The notes under the pieces were generated by a model. The model had not been told where the DNA came from. It did no database searches and saw nothing but the letters and a program-made list of their open reading frames with translations. Of a stretch of DNA of 64,000 nucleotides, positions 53,766 to 63,426 are shown one piece after another. Every line of letters begins with the position of its first letter. Within the stretch, counting starts at the first letter, position 1. The translations under genes were made by a program, and so were the position numbers. Source of the DNA: Clostridia bacterium (GTDB lineage: Bacteria; Bacillota; Clostridia; Oscillospirales; Butyricicoccaceae); the NCBI GenBank assembly GCA_021205365.1, contig JAJPXP010000063.1, forward strand, positions 39,874-103,873. Reading direction: 5' to 3'.

Positions 53766-55817
53766 ATGTATCGAAGGAAAAAATGGATGGTTTCCTTGGT
53801 GCTGTCACTGTCTGTACTGTGCGGTACCCTGCCGGTATCAGCAGTAGATACACAGGAAATTGTAGTAGAACAGGAAGTGGCGGCAGTAAAGCCGGCAGCA
53901 CCGCAAAATGTAACAGCAACGGCATTAGCCACTGGCGGCATTCAGATTTCATGGGAAACAGCTGAGAATGCAACCGGTTACCGTGTATACCGCATGGAAG
54001 AGGGAAGCTGGAAACTGCTGCATATTGTGAGAGGCGGTTCTGAGACCAGTTACACGGATCTGACTACAAAAATGAATACAACGTATACGTATACGGTCAG
54101 GACATATAACTGCGGCAGCCGTGAAACGCTGTTGAGTGATTATGATGCGGTGGGGGTTTCTGCTACAACAGCAACCGCTTTAGCTGAACCGAAATTGGGT
54201 TCTGCCGTATCCGGCGGCTATAACCGCATTATTGTGACATGGGACGCTGTAGGCTGTGCACAGGGCTATGAAATTTTCCGCAGGAGCTCTGCTTCTGAGG
54301 ATTGGATGCAGCTAGGAAGTGTCAAGGGCTTGGATACCACGAGCTATATTGATACTGGTGTAACGTGCGGAACAACCTACTATTATATTGTTCGTGCCTA
54401 CGGTGATATCGATGGAACACCAGTTTATAGTACCTGTAGCGCGACTGGTATCAGTGGAAAAGCAATTCCTGCAGCTCCGACGGTAAGTGCTTCTGCTTCG
54501 GGCTCTGGCAGCATAAAGCTTTCCTGGAGTGCTGTGGATGGTGCCAGTGGATATCATATTTACAGAAAAACAAGCTCCAGTGACGCATGGACCTATGTTA
54601 ATTCTGTCCCTGCGGGAAACACAGGCTACACAGACAGTGGTTTGACAACTGGAAAAACGTATTATTATACGGTAGCAGCTTATCGAACCCTGTCTAATGG
54701 CTCTCAGTGTATCGGTACATATGGCAACAGTGTCAGCGCTACCCCATTGCTGGCTGCTCCGGCGTTGAACAGCGTTACGATGGGAAATAAGGGCCTGATT
54801 GTCAAGTGGAGTGCGGTTTCGGGCGCTGGCTCGTATCGAATTTACCGGAAGACTACTGGTACAAGCTGGGCAGAAATCGCATCGGTGGGTTCTGGAACAA
54901 CCTCGTATGAAGATACCAAATCTTTAACAGACGGTACAAAATATACCTATACTGTTGCAGGCTGCACGTCTTCTGCGGTAGGAGCTTATAACACAACCGG
55001 TATCAGTGGCACGTATTACAGCTATCAGGCTGCACTGAACAGCGGTACATTGCCGTCCAATATTGCATTGCCAAATGTCAAAAAGGAACAGTTTGGCACC
55101 AGTGCAGAAGGACGTGCGTTGTGTGCTTATACGGTTGGCACAGGCTCCAAGCATATGGTTTTGAATTTTGCAATCCATGGCTGGGAGGATCACTGGAGCC
55201 GTGACGGCTATGAGCTTGTACGCGTTGCCTGCAAGGTGCTAGAAAAGCTTTCGGCTAATGCATCTACGGTTACGTCACGCGGATGGTCGGTGACTGTTAT
55301 TCCATATGCAAATCCGGATGGTATCGTCAGCGGATATTCCCATAACGGTCCAGGCCGCTGCAGCACCTATCGTTATAACAATTCCGGTACGCTGGTAAAG
55401 GGCGGTGTAGATATGAACCGCTGTTTCCCGTCTGGATTTACAGTTTACACCAATGCACGCAATTATACTGGCTCACAGCCGTTGATGACAAAGGAATCCC
55501 GTGCCCTGAAGACCCTGGTAGACAATAAAAAGGGTTCCAGCACAAATGTTTTTATTGACATTCATGGATGGACACAGCAGATTCTAACCAACACCAGTGG
55601 TTCTGGTTTTGTTTATTCCACGCTGCACAGCTATTTTCCGAGCAATTCTGCAGGCGGACTCGGCGGCGGATATATTTCCCGCTATGCCAAGAGCGTCGGC
55701 TACAGTGCATGCCTGTTTGAGTTCCCGCGCAGTGTAACATCCCATTCTACGATGGTAAATGCGGGCTATGATACGAAATTTGTCAATGCAGTTATGAGCA
55801 TGGTTAACAATTATTAA
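53766..55817 (+). CDS. Secreted M14 zinc carboxypeptidase with Fn3 repeats
   Basis: Signal peptide 1-26. Four fibronectin type III repeats (about 42-130, 135-230, 233-325, 328-420), each with the W-x-x-x-x-A-x-G-Y-x-I/V-Y-R pattern. The C-terminal M14 domain (about 435-683) has zinc ligands His471 and Glu474 in HGWE, the third ligand His600 in FIDIHGW, and catalytic Glu652 in LFEFP. Such enzymes cut wall peptides (gamma-DL type) or proteins. GGAGG supports ATG 53766. It is followed by a lipoprotein and an SLH protein, a likely surface operon. Confidence 0.85.
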   Translation: MYRRKKWMVSLVLSLSVLCGTLPVSAVDTQEIVVEQEVAAVKPAAPQNVTATALATGGIQISWETAENATGYRVYRMEEGSWKLLHIVRGGSETSYTDLTTKMNTTYTYTVRTYNCGSRETLLSDYDAVGVSATTATALAEPKLGSAVSGGYNRIIVTWDAVGCAQGYEIFRRSSASEDWMQLGSVKGLDTTSYIDTGVTCGTTYYYIVRAYGDIDGTPVYSTCSATGISGKAIPAAPTVSASASGSGSIKLSWSAVDGASGYHIYRKTSSSDAWTYVNSVPAGNTGYTDSGLTTGKTYYYTVAAYRTLSNGSQCIGTYGNSVSATPLLAAPALNSVTMGNKGLIVKWSAVSGAGSYRIYRKTTGTSWAEIASVGSGTTSYEDTKSLTDGTKYTYTVAGCTSSAVGAYNTTGISGTYYSYQAALNSGTLPSNIALPNVKKEQFGTSAEGRALCAYTVGTGSKHMVLNFAIHGWEDHWSRDGYELVRVACKVLEKLSANASTVTSRGWSVTVIPYANPDGIVSGYSHNGPGRCSTYRYNNSGTLVKGGVDMNRCFPSGFTVYTNARNYTGSQPLMTKESRALKTLVDNKKGSSTNVFIDIHGWTQQILTNTSGSGFVYSTLHSYFPSNSAGGLGGGYISRYAKSVGYSACLFEFPRSVTSHSTMVNAGYDTKFVNAVMSMVNNY

Positions 55818-55827
55818 GGTGATGCAT

Positions 55828-56358
55828 ATGAAACGCAAAAGACAGTTGATACCGGTTTTGCTCTGCCTGTTGCTTTGTGGCTGTGGACAGAATAAAATTG
55901 AGGCAGTACCGGGCAGCGGCAGCGATGCCTCAGGGCATACAGTGGCTGTACAGGAAGGCTCTGCGGCAGAACTGGAAAATAATGAAGCGGAAGTATCAGA
56001 AGAAGGCTATCAGAAGGCATATTATACAAGTGAGGAAGCTTCTGTTGCGGAGATCATTCAGGCGGATGGCGCACCATCTGAGGAAACAGAAGCAGAAGCT
56101 GCAGAAGAACAGGAGACAGCGGTAAAAGAATATGCAAGCTGCCTATACCCAGAGCATACGGCTTCTGAGGTAGAAACCACCAGCCGCAAGGTGAACGGAA
56201 AAACGTATCTGTTCTTTGCTGTGAAAGAAGAGGGCGATACTGTATACTGTACCATCGCATTCGATGAGCAGGAGGATATTTTCTACCTGTACGACAGTGA
56301 AGTGGAGCAGATGATTCCGATTGAGTATGACCAGTATGGCATACGTCTGGTTGGTTGA
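55828..56358 (+). CDS. Uncharacterised lipoprotein
   Basis: Signal peptide with lipobox LLLCGC gives a lipid-anchored protein of about 177 residues. A strongly acidic linker rich in Glu/Ala (about 45-105) leads to a C-terminal domain of about 70 residues with VNGKTYLFFAVKEEGDTVYCTIAFDEQ, not recognised. ATG 55828 is favoured; ATG 55822 and GTG 55819 are in frame just before it. It begins 10 bp after the carboxypeptidase stop, so co-transcribed, perhaps an inhibitor or chaperone of it; that is a guess. Confidence 0.72.
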   Translation: MKRKRQLIPVLLCLLLCGCGQNKIEAVPGSGSDASGHTVAVQEGSAAELENNEAEVSEEGYQKAYYTSEEASVAEIIQADGAPSEETEAEAAEEQETAVKEYASCLYPEHTASEVETTSRKVNGKTYLFFAVKEEGDTVYCTIAFDEQEDIFYLYDSEVEQMIPIEYDQYGIRLVG

Positions 56359-56384
56359 TTTGACCTGACAAAAGGAGAACGATT

Positions 56385-57671
56385 ATGAATAAAACAATAA
56401 AGCGGCTGTCAGCGGTTGTTCTGGCAGGCTGTATGGTGTGCGGTATGGTGGTGGGAGCTTCTGCTGCTACCTCTGCTGCAATGATTGGTTCCACTAGCTA
56501 TCCAACGTTGAATGCGGCGCTCCGCAGCGTAAAGAATGGTGAGACCATTGTCCTGCAACGCGATATCAGCAATGAAAAGGAAGTATATTCCGTTGGCACA
56601 GGAAAAGGTGCTGCATATTTTGCCTCTGAAAGTGCGGCAAAGGAATTTACCATCGACTTGAACAAGCATACCATCACAGCAGGAACAGAATCTCAGACTG
56701 GCCTGTTGATTGCTGCTGACAGCAAAGCGGGAAACCTTTCCATTACACTGAAAAACGGTACGATTTCCGCTTCGGGAACCAATGTTACCGGTATGGAAAT
56801 TCGGGATAACAATGAAGTCACGCCTACAACCGTCACGCTGGATAATGTAACAGTGGAGGCTGATGGGGAAGCAGGTATTAACTGCATTTCGTCCAATCTG
56901 GTGATTGCATCGGCAAATGTTACTGGTAAAGGGGATGCGGTGTATGCTGAAAATTCTTTGATGAAGGTATATGCCGGAGCTTTTACAGCAAATGGAAGCG
57001 GAACTGGAGATGGCGCGATCGCAGTCTATACCGGTGTAAGTGAAGATGCTCTGAACTTAGATTTGTCTAAGGTATCCGATTCTGAAGCCATGTGTGTACG
57101 TCCTGCTGACTGGAAGAAGAATATGACATCAAAAGTCACATTCTATTATTTTAACGACATATCGGAGAATACGTTCTACTATAAGCCGGTGCTGTGGGCA
57201 GTTAAGAATGGAGTTACAGCAGGTACATCCGTTACTACATTCTCTCCGAAGACAAACTGTACCCGTGCACAGATTGCAACCTTCTTGTGGAATGAGGCGG
57301 GACAACCGAAACCCACCATTTCCAAGTGCCCGTTTACAGATATAAAGGCGGGAAGCTGGTATTATGATGCAGTCCTTTGGGCATATGAGAAGAATATTAC
57401 CGCGGGAACATCGGCAACGAAATTTTCGCCAAATGAGGAATGCACCCGTGCACAAATTGCAACGTTCCTGTGGAATAAGGCGGGACAGCCGAAGCCAACG
57501 ATAAGCAAGAATCCGTTTACAGATGTAAAGGCAGGCACCTGGTACTATAATGCAGTTCTGTGGGCTGCAGAAAAGGGAATTACTGCAGGTACAAGTGCAA
57601 ATACATTCTCGCCGAATAAAATCTGTACAAGAGGAGAGATTGTCACCTTCCTGTATAATGCGAATAAATAA
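56385..57671 (+). CDS. SLH-anchored beta-helix-like surface protein
   Basis: Signal peptide 1-27. Residues about 30-235 show stacked short strands (TIVLQRDI, LSITLKNGTISASG, TVTLDNVTVEADGEAGI, LVIASANVTGKGDAVYA) suggesting a right-handed beta-helix. Three near-identical SLH-type repeats fill about 255-428, each with AVLWAxExxITAGTSxxxFSPNxxCTRAQIATFLW (shown in pieces), which is close enough to suggest recent duplication. It has an AAAGGAG site. Third gene of the surface trio; anchors to the S-layer-binding wall polymer. Confidence 0.83.
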   Translation: MNKTIKRLSAVVLAGCMVCGMVVGASAATSAAMIGSTSYPTLNAALRSVKNGETIVLQRDISNEKEVYSVGTGKGAAYFASESAAKEFTIDLNKHTITAGTESQTGLLIAADSKAGNLSITLKNGTISASGTNVTGMEIRDNNEVTPTTVTLDNVTVEADGEAGINCISSNLVIASANVTGKGDAVYAENSLMKVYAGAFTANGSGTGDGAIAVYTGVSEDALNLDLSKVSDSEAMCVRPADWKKNMTSKVTFYYFNDISENTFYYKPVLWAVKNGVTAGTSVTTFSPKTNCTRAQIATFLWNEAGQPKPTISKCPFTDIKAGSWYYDAVLWAYEKNITAGTSATKFSPNEECTRAQIATFLWNKAGQPKPTISKNPFTDVKAGTWYYNAVLWAAEKGITAGTSANTFSPNKICTRGEIVTFLYNANK

Positions 57672-57710
57672 AATGTAAAGGTCTACAATTGCATATTAAA
57701 AAAAGACAGT

Positions 57711-57752
57711 GCTGCATTGTTGGAAGCCATCCGATAATGCAGCATTGCTTTA
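57711..57752 (+). terminator. Terminator after the SLH protein
   Basis: GCTGCATT pairs with AATGCAGC with an inner TGGA/TCCG extension, followed by ATTGCTTTAT. Moderate. Confidence 0.6.
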
Positions 57753-57897
57753 TCTGTAACAATGGCCCATATGGACAATGCGAACAGAGGAAAATATTGT
57801 TTTCATACGACCAGGCAAATTACTGTCAAAATCGTAGGACATACGGGACAATTATAAAGAAGCCATAATATGAACAGGAATTGTGCAAAAGATGAAA

Positions 57898-57926
57898 TTT
57901 ACATGTTATTTTTTGTATGCTATAAT
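57898..57926 (+). promoter_or_regulatory. Promoter of the mannitol operon
   Basis: TTTACA, 17-base spacer, TATAAT with an upstream TGC (extended -10). It would give a 5' leader of about 275 bases. Confidence 0.6.
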
Positions 57927-57939
57927 AATAAACACAATT

Positions 57940-58134
57940 TTGTCATCAGATAATCGTGGCAAATGATTGGGAATAAAATTATGACAAACAAAAGAGACAA
58001 AAGAAAAAAGTTTTGTCATCAAGGAGCGAAAAATGATAAATAATTGTTTATAGTGCATAAATTTATGTGTTGATTTTAGAGCATTATAAACAAAATGACA
58101 TTATTGTCAGGAACTATTGAGGACAAAGTTGTCA
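57940..58134 (+). promoter_or_regulatory. Cluster of TTGTCA/TGACAA operator-like sites
   Basis: TTGTCA at 57940, 58013, 58104 and 58129; TGACAA at 57982; TGACAT at 58096; TGGCAA at 57957. TTGTCA-N11-TGGCAA (57940-57962) resembles my recollection of the Bacillus MtlR operator TTGTCA-N9-TGCCAA. 58096-58109 is a compact inverted repeat TGACA-TTAT-TGTCA. These are likely MtlR sites. The remainder of the 535-bp gap shows no gene. Confidence 0.55.
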
Positions 58135-58206
58135 TAGTTATGGGTTGTTCACACGTTTTTCTGACATCATAATTTGAAGTGGAAAGGGAAGGAGGCAGTT
58201 ACAAAG

Positions 58207-60357
58207 ATGTCATCAATAAAACGAAGAGCGGTTGACAGAAAGACCAAATTGACATCACGGCAAAAAAACATTATTCAGATACTGACAAAATTTACTGCCT
58301 CCCGTCCTGTTACGGTTAGTATGATTTCAGAAATGCTGGGGGTCAGCTCCAGAACGATACTCCGGGAAATTCCACATGTTGAAAAATGGCTGATGCAAAA
58401 TGATTTCCATTTTATTCGAAAGCCGGGTGTCGGACTGATTCTGGATGAGAATCTGGAAAATCAGAAGCTGATTCTGGAGCTGCTAGAAATTGAGTCCGTA
58501 CAGAAAGATTATTCCAAGGAAGACCGCCGCAAACGGATTCTGGGTGAGCTCTTATATGCACAGGAGCCATTGAAATCCTATTACTTCACCTCGAAATTCC
58601 ACATTTCGGAAGGGACGTTATCTACGGATCTGGATGAGGTTGGGAAATGGCTGAAGCGATACCAGATTGAGCTCATCCGTCGTCCGGGTCTGGGAATCTT
58701 ACTGGAAGGCGATGAAAGCAGTTACCGGCAGGCGATTGCGAATGTAGTTTACGACAGCATTGATGAAACACAGATTGCCATGCTGCTGCGGGGAGAACGT
58801 GCAGACAAGATAAGCAATGTCGGTCCGGTACACAATCGTGTTTTCGATCTCATCGATCATGACATGACAATTAAAGTGGAAAAGGTACTGATTGAGACAG
58901 AGAAAAAGCTACATATTCAGTACACAGACAGTGCCTATATTGGTTTGATTGTTCATATTTCGCTGGCGATTAAGCGGCTTCAGAATAATGAAAAGATTCA
59001 GATGGGCCAGGATAAGCTGCAAAAAGCAATGATGCTGCCGGAATTTTCCGTAGCAGAGGAAATCTGTGACCAGCTCAAGGATATTTTCCATATCCGCATC
59101 CCCAAAAGTGAAGTTGGCTTTATTACGATGCACCTTTCATCTGCACAAATCTGGCCGGTTCATTCACGCTCCGGACGGAGCATAGAAAACATCAATCTTC
59201 GTCAGCTTGTGCTCGATATAGTCGGCAAGGTGGAAGAGGATCTTGGTATTCCGCTTCATGGAGATGACAGGTTGGTGGATGATCTGTGCAATCATATGGC
59301 ACCGGCAATCAGCAGATTGACCATGGGGCTTGAGATTGAAAATTCCCAGATAGATGGTATCCAGGAAGAATATCCGGAGGTTGTACAGGCAGTTGAGGCG
59401 GCGTGTGAGATTCTTCGCACAGAGATTGAGATAGCAGAAATTCCGGAATCCGAGATTTGTTTTCTTGCGATGCATTTTGGTGCAGCGATGGAAAGGCAAC
59501 TGGAAGAAATGCGGCAGATTTCTGTTGTTGTTGTGTGCCCCACCGGTGTCGGGACTTCACGCATTCTGGAAGCGAGCTTGAAGAAGGCATTTTGCTGTAT
59601 CCAGGTAAAAGGTGCCATCTCTGCATTCCGCATTGATCCGGAAAAACTCCGTGAGGATGGCATTGATCTGATCTTATCCACAGTAAACCTGTCAACTGAT
59701 TTTCCATGGCTGTGTGTCAGCCCGATTCTTCAGGCGAAAGACCGCAGACAGATTGAAAGCATGATTGTATCCATGCAGTCGAAAAAACGGCAGCATCCGG
59801 TTGGTCAGGTTTGGGGAGAAGTAGCAGGAAGCGATATCCAGCACATAGTATATGTAGGCACAGAGCTGTTGGATATGATTCAAAACCTGCGCTTTGAAAC
59901 ATTACACGCTGCGAAGGACCGGATAGAGATCATTACAAAAGCAGGCATGATGTTTGCAGACAATGACCGGATGGGAGCTGCTATTGAAGCGGGACTATAT
60001 GAACGCGATCAGATGGCCGATACCTATGTGAAACAGTTCCATGCACTGCTGCTGCACTGCCAGACAGATATGGTAGAGCATGCACGGTTTGGATATATCA
60101 AGCTTGACCCTCCTGTATATGAAAAGGGACGCGTCATTTTTGGTTCGTTGGTGATGCTTGCGCCGCAGATGCAGAATGAGGATGCTGTTCCGCATCATCT
60201 GGTAGGTGCAATTGGATCATTACTGGTAGAGAATAAGACACTTCTGGATCAGCTTCGCGCTGGGGACTGGAACGGGAGCCGGGCTTCCATCAAGGCGGGT
60301 TTGGAAGTGTATTATAAACAATTCTTGAAAAAGAAGATAGGAGTTGGAGACAAATGA
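58207..60357 (+). CDS. mtlR: MtlR-type PRD activator of the mannitol operon
   Basis: BglG/MtlR-family regulator of about 716 residues. N-terminal HTH domains (about 15-180), two PTS-regulation domains (about 200-400), an EIIB-like domain with CPTGVGTS (about 430-520) and an EIIA-like domain (about 560-710). PTS proteins phosphorylate these to signal mannitol and energy state. ATG 58207 follows AAGGAGG; a TTG opens the frame at 58174. It forms an ATGA overlap with mtlA. Unlike Bacillus, where mtlR is separate, it is first gene of the operon it presumably controls. Confidence 0.92.
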   Translation: MSSIKRRAVDRKTKLTSRQKNIIQILTKFTASRPVTVSMISEMLGVSSRTILREIPHVEKWLMQNDFHFIRKPGVGLILDENLENQKLILELLEIESVQKDYSKEDRRKRILGELLYAQEPLKSYYFTSKFHISEGTLSTDLDEVGKWLKRYQIELIRRPGLGILLEGDESSYRQAIANVVYDSIDETQIAMLLRGERADKISNVGPVHNRVFDLIDHDMTIKVEKVLIETEKKLHIQYTDSAYIGLIVHISLAIKRLQNNEKIQMGQDKLQKAMMLPEFSVAEEICDQLKDIFHIRIPKSEVGFITMHLSSAQIWPVHSRSGRSIENINLRQLVLDIVGKVEEDLGIPLHGDDRLVDDLCNHMAPAISRLTMGLEIENSQIDGIQEEYPEVVQAVEAACEILRTEIEIAEIPESEICFLAMHFGAAMERQLEEMRQISVVVVCPTGVGTSRILEASLKKAFCCIQVKGAISAFRIDPEKLREDGIDLILSTVNLSTDFPWLCVSPILQAKDRRQIESMIVSMQSKKRQHPVGQVWGEVAGSDIQHIVYVGTELLDMIQNLRFETLHAAKDRIEIITKAGMMFADNDRMGAAIEAGLYERDQMADTYVKQFHALLLHCQTDMVEHARFGYIKLDPPVYEKGRVIFGSLVMLAPQMQNEDAVPHHLVGAIGSLLVENKTLLDQLRAGDWNGSRASIKAGLEVYYKQFLKKKIGVGDK

Positions 60358-62228
60358 AACAAAAAGTGCAAGCAATGGGTAAGGCACTGTCCGGCATGGT
60401 CATGCCGAATATTGGCGCCTTTATTGCATGGGGCTTTATCACAGCCCTTTTCCTGAGTCCAGGCGGCTGGTTTCCGAATGAAAAGCTGGTTTCCATTCAG
60501 CCGTATATCCTGAGTTATCTGCTGCCGATTTTGATTGCAGCACAGGGCGGCAAACTGGTCGGTGGCGACCGTGGCCGTGTTATGGGTGCAATTGCAGTCA
60601 TGGGTTGTATCGCAGGTAAGCCTGATACAACGATGCTGATGGGCGCTATGATCATGGGCCCGCTCGCTGGTTGGGTTATCAAGAAGTTCGACCAGCTCAT
60701 GGATGGTCATATGCCGGCTGGCTTTGAGATGCTGATTAACAACTTCTCCGTTGGCATCCTGGGCATGATCATGGCAATTGTTGGTTACTACGCAATTGGT
60801 CCGATCATGGCACTCCTTCTGGCAATTCTGTCTGCGGGCGTTAATATCCTGATTGAACACGGCCTGTTGCCGCTGGTATCGATCTTCCTGGAGCCGGCAA
60901 AGGTTCTGTTCCTGAACAATGCGATCAACCACGGCGTATTTACTCCGCTCGGTGCCGAGCAGGTTGAACAGGCAGGCAAGTCCATTATGTACATGCTGGA
61001 AACCAACCCAGGTCCTGGCCTCGGCGTCCTGCTGGCATACTGGATGTTCTCCAAGGATAAGATGACCAAGGATTCTGCTCCTGGCGCTATCATCATCCAT
61101 CTGTTTGGTGGTATCCATGAGATCTATTTCCCGTATATCCTGATGAACCCGCTGGTAATTGTTGGCCCGATTGTTGGTAACTTCTGCGCAATTCTGTTCT
61201 TTAACATTACTCACGCTGGTCTGCTGGGACCGGCAGCACCGGGTTCCATCATTGCATTCCTGATGATGACTCCGCGTGATTCGATGCTGATTTCCATTAT
61301 TGGTGTAGTAATTGCAGCTGGCGTATCGTTCGTGATTTCCAGCCCGATTATTAAAATGTCTGGTGCAAAGAATCTGGAAGAATCCCAGAGCCAGATGGCT
61401 TCCATGAAGGCAGAGGCTAAGGGCACTGCGGCAGCAGTTTCTGCTGGTGCAACTAAGAATCCGGCAGATGTTAAGAAGGTTATCTTCGCTTGTGACGCAG
61501 GTATGGGCTCCTCTGCAATGGGTGCTACCAAGTTCCGCAACCGCATCAAGGGCGAGCGTCCGGACATCGTTGTCACCAATACTTCCGTTGATAATGTTCC
61601 GGGTGATGCAGATATCGTTGTTTGCCAGACCATCCTGCAGGAGCGTGCTGCTAAGAGTGCACCGCAGGCACAGCTGGTAACCATTGGCAACTTCCTGGCT
61701 GACCCGAAGCTGGATGCGTTGTATGCTTCCCTGGCAAATGCAGGCAAGGGTGGCGTAGCTACTGCTACTGTTGAACCGAAGGACGAGCCGGAAGAGAAGG
61801 CTGGAAACAAGACCGTTATGCTCCGTGAAGGCGTAAAGCTGGGTCAGGCGAGCGTAACCAAGGAAGAGGCAATTTGTGCAGCTGGCGAGCTGCTGAAGTC
61901 GATCGGCTGTGTTGGCGATGGCTACATTGAAGCCATGCAGGAACGCGAGAAGCTGGTCAGCACTTACATGGGTCTTGGCGTTGCGATTCCGCATGGCACC
62001 ACCCAGGCTAAGGGCGAAGTTAAGAAGTCTGGTATTGTTATGCTCCAGTATCCGGATGGCGTTGATTTTGGTGCTGAAAAGGCACAGCTGGTATTCGGTA
62101 TTGCCGGTGTCGGCGATGAGCATCTTGATCTGCTGGCGAATATCTCCAATGCGCTTGAAGACGAAGACCTTCTGGAGGAACTCAAGAAAACAAATGATGT
62201 TGATTTGATTCTCAAGACATTCAGCTAA
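60354..62228 (+). CDS. mtlA: Mannitol PTS transporter EIICBA
   Basis: Membrane permease that imports and phosphorylates mannitol to mannitol-1-phosphate. EIIC (about 1-345) has the family opening GMVMPNIGAFIAWGFITALF and GGIHEIYFPYILM. EIIB (about 375-465) has the active Cys in FACDAGMGSSA. EIIA (about 480-624) has the active His in GLGVAIPHGT. The three-domain fusion is full length for the E. coli-like form. Overlaps mtlR by four bases; mtlD follows 19 bp later. Confidence 0.97.
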   Translation: MKQKVQAMGKALSGMVMPNIGAFIAWGFITALFLSPGGWFPNEKLVSIQPYILSYLLPILIAAQGGKLVGGDRGRVMGAIAVMGCIAGKPDTTMLMGAMIMGPLAGWVIKKFDQLMDGHMPAGFEMLINNFSVGILGMIMAIVGYYAIGPIMALLLAILSAGVNILIEHGLLPLVSIFLEPAKVLFLNNAINHGVFTPLGAEQVEQAGKSIMYMLETNPGPGLGVLLAYWMFSKDKMTKDSAPGAIIIHLFGGIHEIYFPYILMNPLVIVGPIVGNFCAILFFNITHAGLLGPAAPGSIIAFLMMTPRDSMLISIIGVVIAAGVSFVISSPIIKMSGAKNLEESQSQMASMKAEAKGTAAAVSAGATKNPADVKKVIFACDAGMGSSAMGATKFRNRIKGERPDIVVTNTSVDNVPGDADIVVCQTILQERAAKSAPQAQLVTIGNFLADPKLDALYASLANAGKGGVATATVEPKDEPEEKAGNKTVMLREGVKLGQASVTKEEAICAAGELLKSIGCVGDGYIEAMQEREKLVSTYMGLGVAIPHGTTQAKGEVKKSGIVMLQYPDGVDFGAEKAQLVFGIAGVGDEHLDLLANISNALEDEDLLEELKKTNDVDLILKTFS

Positions 62229-62247
62229 AAGGAGAGCGAATATTATT

Positions 62248-63405
62248 ATGAAAACAGCGATTCAGTTTGGCGCCGGTAATATCGGTCGCGGATTTATTGG
62301 TATGCTGCTGTCGCAGGCAGGCTATCATGTAATCTTTGGTGACGTAGTTCAGGCAGTTGTTGATAAGATTAACACGGACGGTACGTACACAGTGCATGTC
62401 ATGGACGTGGAATGCAAGGACGTTCCGATTACCAATATCAGTGCAATCAATTCTTCTACACCGGCTATCGTTGACGCGATTGCCAATGAAGAAACAGAGG
62501 TTATCACAACTGCAGTTGGTCTCGTTATCCTTCCGCGTATTGCTCCGACGATTGCCCAGGGCATTGCAAAGCGGAGAGAGCAGGGCTGCACAAAGGCTTT
62601 GAACATCATTGCATGTGAAAACGCAATCCGTGCAAGCTCCCAGCTCAAGGAAGCAGTTTACAAGTCCCTCAGCGAGGAAGATCAGGCTTACTGTGATCAG
62701 TATGTTGGTTTCCCTGATAGCTCGGTTGACCGCATTGTTCCGCCGGTAAAGAGCGAGAACTTCATCGACGTTGTGGTAGAAAACTACTACGAGTGGAACG
62801 TTGAGAAGGCATCCTTTAAGGGTGAAATCCCGCAGATTGTAGGCATGAACCTTGCAGATAACCTGATGGCTTATATTGAGCGCAAGCTGTTTACCCTCAA
62901 TACCGGTCATGCAATCACAGCTTATCTGGGTACCCTCAAGGGCCTGGGAACCATTGATGAAGCAATTGCTGATGAGGCAATCTATGAGATTGTTCACGCA
63001 GCTATGAAGGAGAGCGGTGACGGACTGATTCGCAAGCACGGCTTTGATCAGGAAGCACATTACCACTACATCGACAAGATTATCGGACGCTTTAAGAATC
63101 CGTATCTGAAGGACGATGTTACCCGTGTTGGCCGCGAGCCGCTGCGCAAGCTGAGTCCGACCGACCGCCTCACCAAGCCAATGATGACCGCATTTGGTTA
63201 CGGCCTCCCGGTTGATCATCTGATTCTTGGCATGGGTGCTGCACTGCGTTATAACAACCCGGAAGACGCGCAGAGCGTTGAGCTGCAGCAGAAGCTGCAG
63301 GACAAGGGCCTGTTGGATGCAGTAAAGGAGATTACTGGTATTACCGATTCCGACTTGGTTGCGCGCATTATCGGTGCATACGATACTGTAGCATCTAAGA
63401 TCTAA
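62248..63405 (+). CDS. mtlD: Mannitol-1-phosphate 5-dehydrogenase
   Basis: NAD-dependent oxidation of mannitol-1-phosphate to fructose-6-phosphate. The N-terminal FGAGNIGRGFIGMLLSQAGY is the Rossmann/family signature. The catalytic region has KRKLFTLNTGHA-type wording (ERKLFTLNTGHAITAYLG), with the conserved Lys and Asn-x-x-His. 385 residues, usual length. AAGGAGAGCG precedes the start. It hands its product to glycolysis. Confidence 0.97.
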   Translation: MKTAIQFGAGNIGRGFIGMLLSQAGYHVIFGDVVQAVVDKINTDGTYTVHVMDVECKDVPITNISAINSSTPAIVDAIANEETEVITTAVGLVILPRIAPTIAQGIAKRREQGCTKALNIIACENAIRASSQLKEAVYKSLSEEDQAYCDQYVGFPDSSVDRIVPPVKSENFIDVVVENYYEWNVEKASFKGEIPQIVGMNLADNLMAYIERKLFTLNTGHAITAYLGTLKGLGTIDEAIADEAIYEIVHAAMKESGDGLIRKHGFDQEAHYHYIDKIIGRFKNPYLKDDVTRVGREPLRKLSPTDRLTKPMMTAFGYGLPVDHLILGMGAALRYNNPEDAQSVELQQKLQDKGLLDAVKEITGITDSDLVARIIGAYDTVASKI

Positions 63406-63426
63406 TAAAAAATAAGGAGAGATATT

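Noticed and set aside
60312..62123. Long open frame antisense to mtlA (603 codons), and similar antisense frames across thiC, pheT and the galactosidase
   Set aside because: Each lies opposite a gene with intact motifs and has no ribosome site or recognisable domain. Codon bias of the real gene explains the openness.
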